From NCBI GenBank assembly GCA_023473795.1, contig JAMCYS010000157.1, positions 1 to 52,911 of the forward strand: DNA of 52,911 nt, read 5' to 3'. Shown here piece by piece: positions 1 through 8,898 of this stretch; position 1 is the first letter of the stretch, and each line of letters starts with the position of its first letter. The position numbers and the translations under genes were made by a program. Below the pieces are notes generated by a model, which saw only the letters and a list, made by a program, of their open reading frames with translations, ran no database searches and was not told where the DNA came from. This stretch comes from Chloroflexota bacterium. GTDB lineage: Bacteria > Chloroflexota > UBA6077 > FW602-bin22 > JAMCYS01.

Positions 1-550
1 TCGCCTTCCAGAGGGCGAAATCCATGGGGTTCTCTTTCTGTTCGTCGACCTCCACGCGGGCCCCGGCGCGCATCTCGTCCAGCGGGCGGTGTGACAGCTT
101 GCCGTAGTCCTCCTTCTTGTCCACCCGGAAATAGACGTCGCCGCCCTTCTCGTAGGCGTAGCCACGTTCGAGCAGCCCAGAAATCAACTGGATGATCGAT
201 TCGACCTCCTCCGTGGCGCGGGGATAGACGTGGGCGGGCAGCACGTTAAGCGCCGCCATATCGGCCTGGAACTCGGCGATGTACTTTTCCGCCAGTTCCT
301 TGGCGGGGATACCCACCTTCTGGGCGCGGTTGATGATCTTGTCGTCGATGTCGGTGAAGTTCTGCACGTGCCTCACGCGGTAGCCCTTGAATTCCAGGTA
401 GCGCCTGACGGCGTCGAAGTTCAAGTAGGACATCGCGTGGCCGACGTGAGCGGTGTCGTAAGGGGTGATGCCGCAGACGTACATGCGCACCTCATCGCCG
501 GCAGGCTTGAACTCCCCACGCTGGCCGCTAAGCGTATCGTAGATGCGCAT
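1..550 (-). CDS. cysS: Cysteinyl-tRNA synthetase (N-terminal part)
   Basis: Only the first 183 residues are present; the gene runs off the left edge (family length is about 460-480). The enzyme charges tRNA-Cys in the cytoplasm. The start is ATG at 550, behind GGGGAGGT. Visible marks are the zinc-ligand cysteine and class I signature region (YVCGITPYD, then HVGH at about 35-38), the NFTDIDDKI segment and a [14 protein letters not shown] stretch typical of CysRS. The GITPYD form also occurs in the mycothiol ligase MshC, a CysS paralogue, but the DFALWK region and the neighbours favour CysS. It is the last visible gene of the yacL-ispD-ispF-cysS series; a 78-bp gap separates it from ispF. Confidence 0.93.
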   Translation of the reverse strand, partial: MRIYDTLSGQRGEFKPAGDEVRMYVCGITPYDTAHVGHAMSYLNFDAVRRYLEFKGYRVRHVQNFTDIDDKIINRAQKVGIPAKELAEKYIAEFQADMAALNVLPAHVYPRATEEVESIIQLISGLLERGYAYEKGGDVYFRVDKKEDYGKLSHRPLDEMRAGARVEVDEQKENPMDFALWKA

Positions 551-628
551 ATCCGCTTACCTCCCCACAGCACAAAGGCCCGCCGCCGGGCGCCCAGACC
601 CTGGTCGCAGCGCGGACCTTCAAGGAAA

Positions 629-1117
629 TTATCTTTGGCCTGCGTTCACGCTGTCAAGCAGTGCCACTGCCAGCGCGGCGATGCCTTCGTCGCGCCCGAC
701 GAAGCCGAGCCCCTCGTTGGTCGTGGCCTTGACGCTGACTCTCTCCACCGGCAGCCCGCAGGCATTGCCGATGGCCGCCCGCATTTCGGCGACCCGCGGT
801 GCCAGCTTAGGCTCCTCCGCGATGACGGTAGAGTCGACGTTGGCGATCCGCCAGCCCTGCGCTTCGACCAGCGAGCGTACCCGGCCCAGCAACTCCAGAC
901 TGGAGCAATCCTTGTACGCTGGGTCCCCCGGTGGGAAATGATGGCCGATGTCGCCTAACGCGGCGGCCCCCAGCACGGCATCCATAATGGCGTGCAGAAG
1001 CACATCGGCGTCGGAATGTCCTGCCAGACCAAGAGGGTGTTCGAAGCGTACCCCGCCCAACATAAGGGAACGACCCTCGCTGAGACGATGTACGTCGTAG
1101 CCGATCCCAACCCGCAT
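629..1117 (-). CDS. ispF: 2-C-methyl-D-erythritol 2,4-cyclodiphosphate synthase
   Basis: 162 residues, the normal full length. IspF makes the cyclic diphosphate intermediate of the non-mevalonate (MEP) isoprenoid pathway from 4-diphosphocytidyl-methylerythritol 2-phosphate, as a zinc-dependent trimer. The metal-site motif GYDVHRL (Asp8, His10), [10 protein letters not shown], and the IGHHFPPGD and [11 protein letters not shown] segments are all present. It starts 4 bases after the ispD stop, so the two are almost certainly cotranscribed and act in the same pathway. Confidence 0.96.
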   Translation of the reverse strand: MRVGIGYDVHRLSEGRSLMLGGVRFEHPLGLAGHSDADVLLHAIMDAVLGAAALGDIGHHFPPGDPAYKDCSSLELLGRVRSLVEAQGWRIANVDSTVIAEEPKLAPRVAEMRAAIGNACGLPVERVSVKATTNEGLGFVGRDEGIAALAVALLDSVNAGQR

Positions 1118-1121
1118 CGCT

Positions 1122-1793
1122 CTAGCCGCCCCTCAATGTCAGCAAAGCCTCGGCCAGAGTCAGGTCGTGGGCGTGAGTGATCTTGATGTTATCGTAGCTG
1201 CCTTCGAAAACCGCCACAGGTTGGCCCAGCTGCTCGAGCAGGCCGGCGTCGTCGGTGAAATCATCTTTGGCTCCGGCATAGGCATCGACGAGCAATCGGT
1301 AGCGGAAGACCTGCGGCGTTTGCACGCTCCAGAGGTCCGCCCGCGGCGGCGTGGCCCTGACCAGGCGAGTCGGTCCCACCAGTTTGATAGTATCTGTAAC
1401 AGGCACGGCGGCGATAGCAGCGCCACCGGCAGCCGCCGCCTGCAGGCCGCGGGCGATCAGTTGCGGCGTCACTAGCGGGCGGGCGGCGTCGTGTACCACC
1501 ACCCAATCGCAGTCCGCCAGTTCGGCCAGGCCGAAAGCGACGGAGTCCTGCCGCCTACGCCCGCCCAGGCAGACATCCACCGGCTTCGCCCACTCGCCCT
1601 CGGCCACCAGCCGCCGTCCCTGGTCGGCGTTGGTGGCCGAGAGCACCAGCACCACCCGGTCGATCTCCGGGCTTTCGACGAAGGTCCGCAGGCTGTGAGC
1701 TAGCACGGGCAGGCCCGCCAGCGAAGCGAAGACCTTGTCGAAACCTGCCCGTCTGCTTTCACCGGCGCCGACAATAAGGCCGCCGACCGACAC
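1122..1793 (-). CDS. ispD: 2-C-methyl-D-erythritol 4-phosphate cytidylyltransferase
   Basis: 223 residues, full length. IspD transfers CMP from CTP to methylerythritol 4-phosphate in the MEP pathway. The nucleotide-binding loop is a variant, [14 protein letters not shown], that keeps the small residues, the Arg and the Lys expected of the family. [10 protein letters not shown], the [10 protein letters not shown] substrate segment and the C-terminal [11 protein letters not shown] block are present. It lies 2 bases after the yacL-like stop and 4 bases before ispF, inside one transcription unit. Confidence 0.95.
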   Translation of the reverse strand: MSVGGLIVGAGESRRAGFDKVFASLAGLPVLAHSLRTFVESPEIDRVVLVLSATNADQGRRLVAEGEWAKPVDVCLGGRRRQDSVAFGLAELADCDWVVVHDAARPLVTPQLIARGLQAAAAGGAAIAAVPVTDTIKLVGPTRLVRATPPRADLWSVQTPQVFRYRLLVDAYAGAKDDFTDDAGLLEQLGQPVAVFEGSYDNIKITHAHDLTLAEALLTLRGG

Positions 1794-1795
1794 GC

Positions 1796-2986
1796 CTACT
1801 CCTTCGGATGGCCGAAGATCATGCGCCCGGCCACCGTCTGCAGCACGCGCGTGACCACGACGGTTATCTGGCTACCGAGGTACCGGCGACCGTTCTCAAC
1901 TACCACCATCGTGCCGTCGTCCAGGTAACCGACTCCCTGGCCGAACTCCTTGCCCTCCTGAATCACCCGGACGGGCATCTCCTCGCCGGGTAGCACGATC
2001 GCTTTCAGAGCGTTCGCCAGCTCGTTGATGTTGAGCACGCGCACTCCCTGCAGCGCCGCCACCCGATTGAGGTTGTAATCGTTAGTGAGGATGGCACAAC
2101 CCATCTGCTTGGCCATCTTCACCAGCTTGGCGTCGACGTCGGCACCGGCCGGTTCGATCTCGACGACTTCCACGGGAACCGGGGCGTCCTTCTGCAATTT
2201 GCCGAGCAGCTCCAGCCCGCGACGGCCGCGGTTCCGCCGCAAGGCGTCCGAGGAGTCGGCGATGTGCTGTAACTCGTTGAGTACGAAGCGGGATACTACC
2301 AGCGGCCCACCGATGAAACCGGTTTGAGTCACGTCAGCGATCCGGCCGTCGATGATGGCGCTGGTGTCCAAAATTATGCGGGAGCCAGTTGCGCGGGCAT
2401 TCGCCGACCTATCCCGTCCGTCACCGCGCTCAATTGGGTTGCGCAATCCGCCCAGCAGGTTCGCCAAGTCTCGTTTGCGCATCACCATTGTGGTGACGCC
2501 CAAGTAGACCAGCCCGAGCATTGCCAAGAAAGGGGTCACCTGGCCGAGGGGGCTGGGGAGGAACTGCAGAGGGATTGCCAGAAGCGCGGAGAGGATAAGG
2601 CCGATGAGTAGCCCGATAAGTCCAGCTAGAAGTTCGTGCGCAGGCGCTTGGATCATCCTGTGGCGCAGCCAGCGTAGGGGGCGAGTGGTGACGAACGGCG
2701 TCACGATGAGCCCCAACGCTGCCGTTAGGCAGACCGCCGGCAGAGCGATGAGGAACTGCTGTTCGGGGGCCGTCACGTTTGCCAGGCTGGACAGGTAGCC
2801 TGCCAGCAGGTACCCACCGTAGGCGGCGAAGCCGGCGCCGATCAACCGAATTAGGAACTCTAAACTGAATGGGAACCGCCACCTTCTTGTCGTCGGCCGC
2901 ACCGGTGGCTCGACGGGCGCCGAGGGAAGCAGGGCCTCCTCGGATGGCGCCTCATCCGGCGTCGGTTTGCTGCGTCTTCTGCGCAT
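1796..2986 (-). CDS. yacL: YacL-type membrane protein with PIN and TRAM domains
   Basis: 396 residues from the ATG at 2986, chosen because an AGGAGGAGG ribosome site sits directly upstream; the frame stays open to 3163 but that extension lies upstream of, and across, the promoter. Residues about 45-165 hold four hydrophobic segments. A PIN nuclease-like domain follows (ILDTSAIIDGRIADV, with later acidic residues and LTNDYNLN), then a C-terminal TRAM-like RNA-binding region (GQGVGYLDDGTMVVVENGRRYLG). In Firmicutes the same gene lies directly before ispD-ispF; its physiological substrate is not settled. Here it heads the operon. Confidence 0.88.
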   Translation of the reverse strand: MRRRRSKPTPDEAPSEEALLPSAPVEPPVRPTTRRWRFPFSLEFLIRLIGAGFAAYGGYLLAGYLSSLANVTAPEQQFLIALPAVCLTAALGLIVTPFVTTRPLRWLRHRMIQAPAHELLAGLIGLLIGLILSALLAIPLQFLPSPLGQVTPFLAMLGLVYLGVTTMVMRKRDLANLLGGLRNPIERGDGRDRSANARATGSRIILDTSAIIDGRIADVTQTGFIGGPLVVSRFVLNELQHIADSSDALRRNRGRRGLELLGKLQKDAPVPVEVVEIEPAGADVDAKLVKMAKQMGCAILTNDYNLNRVAALQGVRVLNINELANALKAIVLPGEEMPVRVIQEGKEFGQGVGYLDDGTMVVVENGRRYLGSQITVVVTRVLQTVAGRMIFGHPKE

Positions 2987-3035
2987 TACCTCCTCCTGAT
3001 AGACGTTCGTGTGAGGCTCCTTAGAACAGAAATGA

Positions 3036-3064
3036 GTATACCGAAGTACACCCAGGGAGTCGAC
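3036..3064 (-). promoter_or_regulatory. Promoter of the yacL-ispD-ispF-cysS unit
   Basis: On the minus strand TATACT lies at 3041-3036 and TCGACT (4 of 6 to TTGACA) at 3064-3059, with a 17-bp spacer. It is about 50 bases upstream of the ATG at 2986, which supports that start. Confidence 0.55.
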
Positions 3065-3203
3065 CGCGGATGACTCGTCGTCACCAACTTCGGCAGCGAC
3101 CGTGCCGGACGACAAGAATTCGTCGACGACCTTCTGGTCTACGAGCGCCCTCGCCGTCCGCACAGTACTACCCTTGCCAGAGGACGGTCTGCCTGCCTCA
3201 GGC

Positions 3204-3227
3204 TGACCTCGGTGTTATCTGAGGTCA
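3204..3227. repeat. Inverted repeat between yacL and the thpR stop
   Basis: TGACCTC and GAGGTCA form 7-bp arms around a 10-base loop. No T-run follows on either strand, so a simple intrinsic terminator is not supported; an operator or mRNA-end structure is possible. Apart from this and the yacL promoter, 2987-3330 holds nothing recognisable. Confidence 0.4.
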
Positions 3228-3330
3228 AGGCAATGGTAGCACGTGCCCAGGACGATGTCAAAGGCCGGCTCAGTCACGTAGCAGTCAGGCGCCTGCCCGC
3301 GGACTATTGGGATGGCCAAAGCACTTACCC

Positions 3331-3927
3331 CTAACCGCCGAGCAAGTAAGTCGCCAACGCCTCGTAACGAGCCCCCGTGGGCCTAAGCTCACTCTTCATA
3401 AGGCTCACACGCGTGGCGTTGAATGCCAAAGGCGCCGATGGCTTAGCCAGGCTCAGCAGCTCCGCCACCGCTCTGCGCTCGGGGAGAGGCGCCTGCTCTC
3501 TCACTCTGGCGAGGGTCAAGTGGGGCGAGAAGGGTCTGCTCTCGGGGGGAAAGCCAAGCGGTGCGATCTGTTCATCGACCGCTCGCTGCAACTCCGCCAG
3601 GGCGGAGAGGTCGCCTGCCAGGCCCACCCAAAGCACACGAGGTTGGCGGGCACTGGGAAAAGCGCCGCTGCCCGCCATCTGTAGTGCCAGGGGCGGCCGC
3701 GTGCCGACGCTGGCCCGTGTGGCCTCGACCAGTTGTGCCACCTTGTCCTCACCCACCTCACCCAGGAACTTGAGCGTGAGGTGGATGCCCTCGGGGTCCA
3801 CCCATTTCAAGCTTCTGCCAACGGGCAAGTCGCGCTCCCGCGCCAGGTTCCGCAGCTCACTTTGCACTCTGCTCAGTTCCGCTCGCACCTCGGCCGGCAA
3901 CTCCACAGCCACGAAAGTCCGTACCAT
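3331..3927 (-). CDS. thpR: RNA 2',3'-cyclic phosphodiesterase (2H family)
   Basis: 198 residues, typical of the ThpR/LigT family. These enzymes open 2',3'-cyclic phosphate ends of RNA and were first described as 2'-5' RNA ligases. The two catalytic HxTx motifs that define 2H phosphoesterases are both intact: HLTL at 49-52 and HLTL at 136-139, about 85 residues apart. The FVAVELP start is also typical. The gene sits 6 bases after the amidohydrolase and is the last gene of the run that starts at oppA, so it is probably transcribed with the transporter, with no obvious functional link. Confidence 0.92.
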   Translation of the reverse strand: MVRTFVAVELPAEVRAELSRVQSELRNLARERDLPVGRSLKWVDPEGIHLTLKFLGEVGEDKVAQLVEATRASVGTRPPLALQMAGSGAFPSARQPRVLWVGLAGDLSALAELQRAVDEQIAPLGFPPESRPFSPHLTLARVREQAPLPERRAVAELLSLAKPSAPLAFNATRVSLMKSELRPTGARYEALATYLLGG

Positions 3928-3933
3928 ACGCCG

Positions 3934-4782
3934 CTACCTTTCTCTGAGGCGCAGTAACCGGGCGGCGTTGTCTCCCAGGACCAGTCGCAGCGCCGCCTCG
4001 CCCAGGCCACTGGCCCGCAAGCGGGCAATGAACCGCTCTTGGTTGAGAAGCGGGTAGTCGGTGGCGAAGAGTATCTTCCGCGGGCCCACCGCCAGAGCGG
4101 CAGCCGGGAAGACGGCATCCCGGTAAAGATACAGCCCTGCCGCCGTGTCGTAGTAGACGTTGGCTAGCGCGGCGGCCACTTCGGGCTGCAGTTCCAGGAA
4201 AGGCAAGCCGCCACCCCAGTGAGCGCAGATCAACGTGGTCTCGGCAAACCGTGCCGCAAAGCGATAGACCGCGAGCGGCGAGACAGTCCCCTTGCCCGGG
4301 TACGCGTGGCCCAGCGGCTCGCTGGTGTGGGTTAGAATCGGCAGATGGTGGGCCTGGGCAGCTTCGACGAGCGGCGCCAGCATCTCGCAGTCGTCCAGCG
4401 CGAATCCCTGGCCGTCGGGCATAAGCTCGCCGATGCCGTACGCTCCCAGGCGGGCGCAGCGTTCGAGCTCAGCCACTGCCGCTTTGCCGGCGCGTGGCTG
4501 CACGCCGATGAAGGGCAACAGGCGGCCCCGGTTGGTTCGGGCGGCGGCAAGTAGGTAGTCGTTCATTTCCGCCAGCAAACCAGGGTCGGCGAAACCAAAG
4601 GCGCAGATGACCGAGGCATCGACGCCACTGCGGTCCATCTCCGCCACCAGGTCGTCGGCAGTGGCCATTCTGGCCTGTGAACTGGCGTAGAGGTCGGCGA
4701 ACCAGGCATCCCGCTGCCGCCATTTTTCCTTGTTGGCCTGTATGCCGGGGGGGAAGACGTGGGTGTGAGCGTCGATTATCAT
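3934..4782 (-). CDS. Amidohydrolase family metal-dependent hydrolase
   Basis: 282 residues with the amidohydrolase-2 type TIM-barrel pattern: DAHTHVFP at the start (metal-binding His6 and His8), LTHTSEP and CAHWGGG giving further histidines, and FATDYPL giving the catalytic Asp near residue 230. Such proteins hydrolyse or decarboxylate varied small molecules; the substrate cannot be told from sequence. Its ATG directly follows the oppF stop codon, so it is translationally coupled to the peptide transporter. That suggests it may act on something the transporter brings in, which is inference. Confidence 0.85.
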   Translation of the reverse strand: MIIDAHTHVFPPGIQANKEKWRQRDAWFADLYASSQARMATADDLVAEMDRSGVDASVICAFGFADPGLLAEMNDYLLAAARTNRGRLLPFIGVQPRAGKAAVAELERCARLGAYGIGELMPDGQGFALDDCEMLAPLVEAAQAHHLPILTHTSEPLGHAYPGKGTVSPLAVYRFAARFAETTLICAHWGGGLPFLELQPEVAAALANVYYDTAAGLYLYRDAVFPAAALAVGPRKILFATDYPLLNQERFIARLRASGLGEAALRLVLGDNAARLLRLRER

Positions 4783-5802
4783 CTAGTACAGGTGACAGGC
4801 CACGAAGTGGCCGGGCTCCTTCTCTACGAGCTGCGGTTCCACCATCTTGCACACATCGCCTATGTACTGGGGGCAACGGGTGTGAAAGCGGCACCCGGAG
4901 GGCGGGTTGACCGGGCTCGGCACGTCGCCCTTGAGCACTATTCGCTGGCGCCTCATGGTGGGGTCCGGTATCGGGATCGCCGAGACCAGCGCCTGAGTAT
5001 ACGGGTGCATCGGGTGTTCGTACAAACGCTCGCTGACGGAGGTCTCGGCCAGTCTGCCCAGGTACATCACCCCAATGCGGTCGCTGATGTACTTCACCAC
5101 CGCCAGGTTATGGGCAATGAACAGATAGGTCAACCCCAGCTCTTCCCGCAGCTCTGTCAGCAGGTTGAGCACCTGAGACTGGATCGACACATCGAGGGCC
5201 GACACCGGCTCATCGCAGACGACGAACTTGGGGCGGAGCACAAGGGCGCGGGCAATGCCGATTCTCTGCCGCTGGCCGCCCGAGAACTCGTGGGGATAGC
5301 GGCGCGCGTATTGCCCCCGCAGACCCACCAGACTCATCGTCTCGCGCACCATCTCCTCGCGCTTCTTGGGGTCGCCGATGTTGTGGATGCGCAGGCCCTC
5401 GCCCACGATTTCGCCCACCGGCATCCTGGGATCTAACGAGCCGTAAGGGTCCTGGAAAATGATCTGCATGTCGCGGCGCAGGCGCTTCAGCTCCCCACCG
5501 CCTAGTTTGAATACGTCCTGGCCATCGAACAGAACCTGTCCGGCCGTAGCCGTCAGTAGGTGGATGATAGTACGGCCGATGGTCGTCTTGCCGCAGCCGC
5601 TCTCACCAACGAGTCCGAAGGTCTCGCCGGCCTTAATCTCGAAAGAGACATCGTCAACGGCCTTCACTTGGGCCACGGTCCGCCTCAGCAGGCCGCCGCG
5701 GATTGGGTAGTACTTCTTGAGGTCTCGAACTGAGAGCAGTACCTTGCCATTACTGGCGACCGCCTTGGCGTCGCGTGATACCGTGCTTTGTTCGGAATTC
5801 AC
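4783..5802 (-). CDS. oppF: Peptide ABC transporter ATP-binding protein (OppF type)
   Basis: 339 residues from the GTG at 5802, chosen because a purine-rich ribosome site (GGGAAGGGGGAAGG) precedes it. The open frame extends to 5940, but that would overlap oppD by about 100 bases and lacks family similarity. The protein has Walker [10 protein letters not shown] at 66-74, signature FSGGQRQR, Walker [12 protein letters not shown], and the C-terminal oligopeptide-transporter extension with CRFHTRCP. It would power import together with the OppD-type ATPase encoded 29 bases upstream. Confidence 0.93.
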   Translation of the reverse strand: MNSEQSTVSRDAKAVASNGKVLLSVRDLKKYYPIRGGLLRRTVAQVKAVDDVSFEIKAGETFGLVGESGCGKTTIGRTIIHLLTATAGQVLFDGQDVFKLGGGELKRLRRDMQIIFQDPYGSLDPRMPVGEIVGEGLRIHNIGDPKKREEMVRETMSLVGLRGQYARRYPHEFSGGQRQRIGIARALVLRPKFVVCDEPVSALDVSIQSQVLNLLTELREELGLTYLFIAHNLAVVKYISDRIGVMYLGRLAETSVSERLYEHPMHPYTQALVSAIPIPDPTMRRQRIVLKGDVPSPVNPPSGCRFHTRCPQYIGDVCKMVEPQLVEKEPGHFVACHLY

Positions 5803-5831
5803 GTTCCCTTCCCCCTTCCCGTCGCCCTGCC

Positions 5832-6809
5832 TCAGTACAGCCAACAGCTGACCTGCCGCCCGCCGTCGACGTCGCGCAGCGTCGGCCTCACCTGGCGGCA
5901 GATGTCCATCGCTTTCGGGCAACGCGGGGCGAAGCGGCATCCCGGGGGGAGGCGAAGCAGGTTGGGCACGGTTCCGTGGATGACATTCAAACGTTGATTC
6001 CTCGTGCTGGCCAGGGTAGGGATGCTGGCCAGCAGGCCCTGGGTGTAGGGATGAAGCGGCTCGCGGAACAGGCTATACACGTCGGCGTTTTCCACGATTT
6101 CGCCCGCGTACATCACGGCGACCTTGTCTGCCATGTCCGCCACGACCCCTAGATCGTGCGTGATCAGCATCACCGCCGTTTGCACGCGTTCGCGCAAGTC
6201 CTTCATAAGCTCGAGGATTTGGGCTTGGATGGTCACGTCGAGAGCTGTCGTGGGTTCGTCGGCGATCAACAAGGCCGGGGCGAGTGAAAGCGCCATCGCG
6301 ATCATCACCCGCTGGCGCATGCCGCCGCTCATTTCGTGCGGGAAGGCGCGGTAGCGCTCTTCGGGCAGAGGAATCCCCACCATTCGCAGCATCTCCACGG
6401 CACGCACGCGGGCCGCACCGTCCGAAATCTGGCGGTCGTGCGTCTGCACGGCTTCCCGGATTTGCTCGCCCACCGTGTAAACAGGGTTGAGGGAGGTCAT
6501 CGGCTCCTGGAAGATCATCGCCATGCGGTTGCCCCGGAGGTCGCACATCTCCTCCTGGCTCGACTGAGCCAGGTCCCGCCCTTCGAAGAGAATCGAGCCG
6601 GCGACGACGCGTCCCGGGGACGCAATCAAGCGCATGACTGACAAGGCCGTGACGCTCTTACCGCAGCCGCTTTCGCCCACGATTCCCAGTGTCTCGCCAG
6701 CGGCTACGCTGAAGTCCACGCCATCAACTGCCGGCACGATGCCGTCTTCGGTGAAGAAGTGGGTCTTGAGGCCCTTGACCTCCAGAAGCGCTTGCTTCCT
6801 ACTTACCAT
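5832..6809 (-). CDS. oppD: Peptide ABC transporter ATP-binding protein (OppD type)
   Basis: 325 residues. Walker A GESGCGKS at 45-52, Q-loop [11 protein letters not shown], signature MSGGMRQR, Walker [12 protein letters not shown] and the switch histidine in [10 protein letters not shown] are present, then the oligopeptide-family C-terminal extension with CRFAPRCP. It begins 3 bases after oppC, behind AAAGG, and should form a heterodimeric ATPase with OppF on the cytoplasmic face of the OppBC channel. Confidence 0.94.
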   Translation of the reverse strand: MVSRKQALLEVKGLKTHFFTEDGIVPAVDGVDFSVAAGETLGIVGESGCGKSVTALSVMRLIASPGRVVAGSILFEGRDLAQSSQEEMCDLRGNRMAMIFQEPMTSLNPVYTVGEQIREAVQTHDRQISDGAARVRAVEMLRMVGIPLPEERYRAFPHEMSGGMRQRVMIAMALSLAPALLIADEPTTALDVTIQAQILELMKDLRERVQTAVMLITHDLGVVADMADKVAVMYAGEIVENADVYSLFREPLHPYTQGLLASIPTLASTRNQRLNVIHGTVPNLLRLPPGCRFAPRCPKAMDICRQVRPTLRDVDGGRQVSCWLY

Positions 6810-6812
6810 CCG

Positions 6813-7742
6813 CTATACCTTTAGCCTGGGATCAAGCGCGTCGCGCAGCGCGTCGCCGAGGAAGTTGATGGCCAGCACCGTAAAGAAGATGAACAGGCCG
6901 GGGTAGACGGCCAGCCAGGGGTTGCGCAGCATGTAAGCGTAGGCCTGGCTCAGCATGTTGCCCCAGCTGGGCACAGGCGGGTTCACGCCCAGACCGAGGA
7001 AGCTCAGCGTGGCCTCCAGCACGACCCGCTGGCCGAATCCCAGGGTGGAGATAACAATGACCGGGGCCATGGAGTTGGGAATCAGATGCGAGAAGAGGAT
7101 GCGCCAGCCCGAAGAGCCAAGCGCCCGCGCTGCCTCCGTGAACTCCGTCTCCCGCAAGGAAAGCACTGAGCTGTATACCAGACGGGCCGGGTACATCCAG
7201 CCGAACAGCGTTAGTATTGTGACGAGGACAAACACGCTCAAGTAGTCACCGAAGGTGTCCTTCAGGGTTGGGTACTCCCGCAGCATCTTGGAGAACACGA
7301 GCAGCAGCGGCAGGGTCGGCATCGACAGCATCACATCGGTGAGGCGCATTAGGATCATGTCGGTCACGCCCCGCCAGTAGGCAGCGGCCGCGCCCACGAT
7401 AATTCCCACGAGCGAACTCAGCAAGGTCGAAACGAGGGCCACGCTGATGGAAATGCGGCCGGCGTAGAGAAGGCGACTGAAGATATCGCGCCCCAGCTCG
7501 TCGGTGCCAAGGAAATACTTGGCGCTCGGCAAGGAGTAGTTGTCGTTCATGTTGATCTTGTCATACGGGTAGGGCGCCAGCCAGGGCGCGCCAAACGACA
7601 AGACGACGAAGAAGACCAGCACTATGAGACCCAGGTAGGCGAGCCGGTGGCGGCTGAAGCGGCGCCACACCAGCGCCCACTGCCCCATTTCCGGCAGATC
7701 GAGCTCCTCGGTGGCGCCAACGGCCCGTGAATCGGCGGTCAT
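6813..7742 (-). CDS. oppC: Peptide ABC transporter permease (OppC type)
   Basis: 309 residues. A cytoplasmic N-terminus is followed by a first transmembrane segment (about 35-55) and the OppC N-terminal region ending in FLGTDELGRDIFSRLLYAGR, then five more membrane segments. The EAARALGSSGWRILFSHLIPNS stretch is the EAA loop that contacts the ATPases. The ATG at 7742 is 13 bases past oppB behind AAGGAGA. It forms the channel together with OppB. Confidence 0.93.
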   Translation of the reverse strand: MTADSRAVGATEELDLPEMGQWALVWRRFSRHRLAYLGLIVLVFFVVLSFGAPWLAPYPYDKINMNDNYSLPSAKYFLGTDELGRDIFSRLLYAGRISISVALVSTLLSSLVGIIVGAAAAYWRGVTDMILMRLTDVMLSMPTLPLLLVFSKMLREYPTLKDTFGDYLSVFVLVTILTLFGWMYPARLVYSSVLSLRETEFTEAARALGSSGWRILFSHLIPNSMAPVIVISTLGFGQRVVLEATLSFLGLGVNPPVPSWGNMLSQAYAYMLRNPWLAVYPGLFIFFTVLAINFLGDALRDALDPRLKV

Positions 7743-7755
7743 CGTGGCTCTCCTT

Positions 7756-8718
7756 CTAGTCGTAGCGGATGCGCGGATCGACCACGGCGTACGCCACGTC
7801 CGCGACCAGATTGCAGGCGATCACCAGGAACGCCGTTATCATTACCAATCCCTGCACCACGGGCCAATCGGCGGCCATGACGCCGTCCCAGAAGAGCCGA
7901 CCCATGCCCGGATAAGAAAAGACCGTCTCGGTGATGATGGCGCCAGAGAAGAGGCCGGGAATCTCCAAGGCGAGCATGGTCATTACCGGAATAAGCGAGT
8001 TGCGCAGCCCGTGCTTGATGATCACCACGTTCTCCCGCAGCCCCTTGGCCCTGGCCGTGCGCATGTAGTCCTGCCGGAGAACCTCCAGCATACTGGAACG
8101 CACGAAACGGCTCCAGGTGGCCACGTTGAACAGACTCAGCACGGTCACTGGCAGAGCCAGATGTCGAATGCGGTCCAGGATATCGCCTTCCAAACCGTAC
8201 GTGGAGACCCCGCCCGTCGGGAACCAGCCCAGCCCGACGGCGAAGATGACGATCAGCATGATGCCGAACCAGAAGGTCGGCATGGACATGCCGAAGAACG
8301 AGAGCGACGTGACGAAGTAGTCGGCCCAGGAATACTGCCTGATCGCGGAGTAGATGCCGATGGGAAGGGCGATGATAACGGAGACCAGCGTGGCGGCACC
8401 CATCAGAATGAGGGTATTGTTCAATCGCGCGAGGATGACCTCCGTGACCGGCCGGCCGTAGGCGATGCCCCAGGAAGTGCCCCAGTGGCCGCCAGCGACG
8501 TCCACCAGCCACTGGAAGTAACGAATGTAGAGCGGCTTGTCAAAGCCAAAGGCCTCGTTGAGGCGCTTGATTTCCGCGGCGGTGATTCTGGGGTTGCTGA
8601 AAATGAGCAGGTCGAATGGGCCGCCGGGCACGAAGCTGAGGATGACGAAGACCAGCGCCGAGATGAGGAGAAGCAGGACCGCCATCTCGCCCAGTCGACG
8701 TATGAGGTAGTTCCTCAC
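7756..8718 (-). CDS. oppB: Peptide ABC transporter permease (OppB type)
   Basis: 320 residues starting at GTG 8718 behind AAGGGGGG. The N-terminus (NYLIRRLGEMAVLLLLISALVF) is the usual first OppB membrane helix, and the long outer loop before the second helix, the EAA-type loop (TARAKGLRENVVIIKHGLRN) and the GLFSGAIITETVFSYPGMG segment are family features. It is the first gene after the hairpin that separates oppA from the membrane and ATPase genes. Confidence 0.93.
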   Translation of the reverse strand: MRNYLIRRLGEMAVLLLLISALVFVILSFVPGGPFDLLIFSNPRITAAEIKRLNEAFGFDKPLYIRYFQWLVDVAGGHWGTSWGIAYGRPVTEVILARLNNTLILMGAATLVSVIIALPIGIYSAIRQYSWADYFVTSLSFFGMSMPTFWFGIMLIVIFAVGLGWFPTGGVSTYGLEGDILDRIRHLALPVTVLSLFNVATWSRFVRSSMLEVLRQDYMRTARAKGLRENVVIIKHGLRNSLIPVMTMLALEIPGLFSGAIITETVFSYPGMGRLFWDGVMAADWPVVQGLVMITAFLVIACNLVADVAYAVVDPRIRYD

Positions 8719-8837
8719 GAACTGCCCCCCCTTCTAGAGCGGCCGGACAGACCGCACGCCGGATTCTACCATAACGATTGCAGTCGTGTGAATCAGCCTG
8801 GGCGGTCGATGACCGCGTCGCGACCCGTTCACGAAAT

Positions 8838-8869
8838 GCACCCCGAGCCACAATCGCGGCTCGGGGTGC
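8838..8869 (-). terminator. Strong hairpin between oppA and oppB
   Basis: A perfect 12-bp stem (GCACCCCGAGCC with GGCTCGGGGTGC) closes an 8-base loop 30 bases past the oppA stop. Only a short TTT follows on the minus strand, so it is more likely a partial terminator or an mRNA-stabilising end than a full stop. Either would let oppA be made in excess over oppBCDF, as is usual for binding proteins. Confidence 0.65.
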
Positions 8870-8898
8870 GTACCACTACTGAACGACCTAACCAGCTA

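Noticed and set aside
1-550. MshC (mycothiol ligase) instead of CysS, because of the GITPYD motif
   Set aside because: The DFALWK region, the classic neighbours and absence of other mycothiol genes favour CysS.
2987-3163. N-terminal extension of the yacL-like protein
   Set aside because: A strong ribosome site precedes ATG 2986 and the promoter lies inside the extension.
3204-3227. Inverted repeat as intrinsic terminator
   Set aside because: No T-run follows on either strand; kept only as a repeat.
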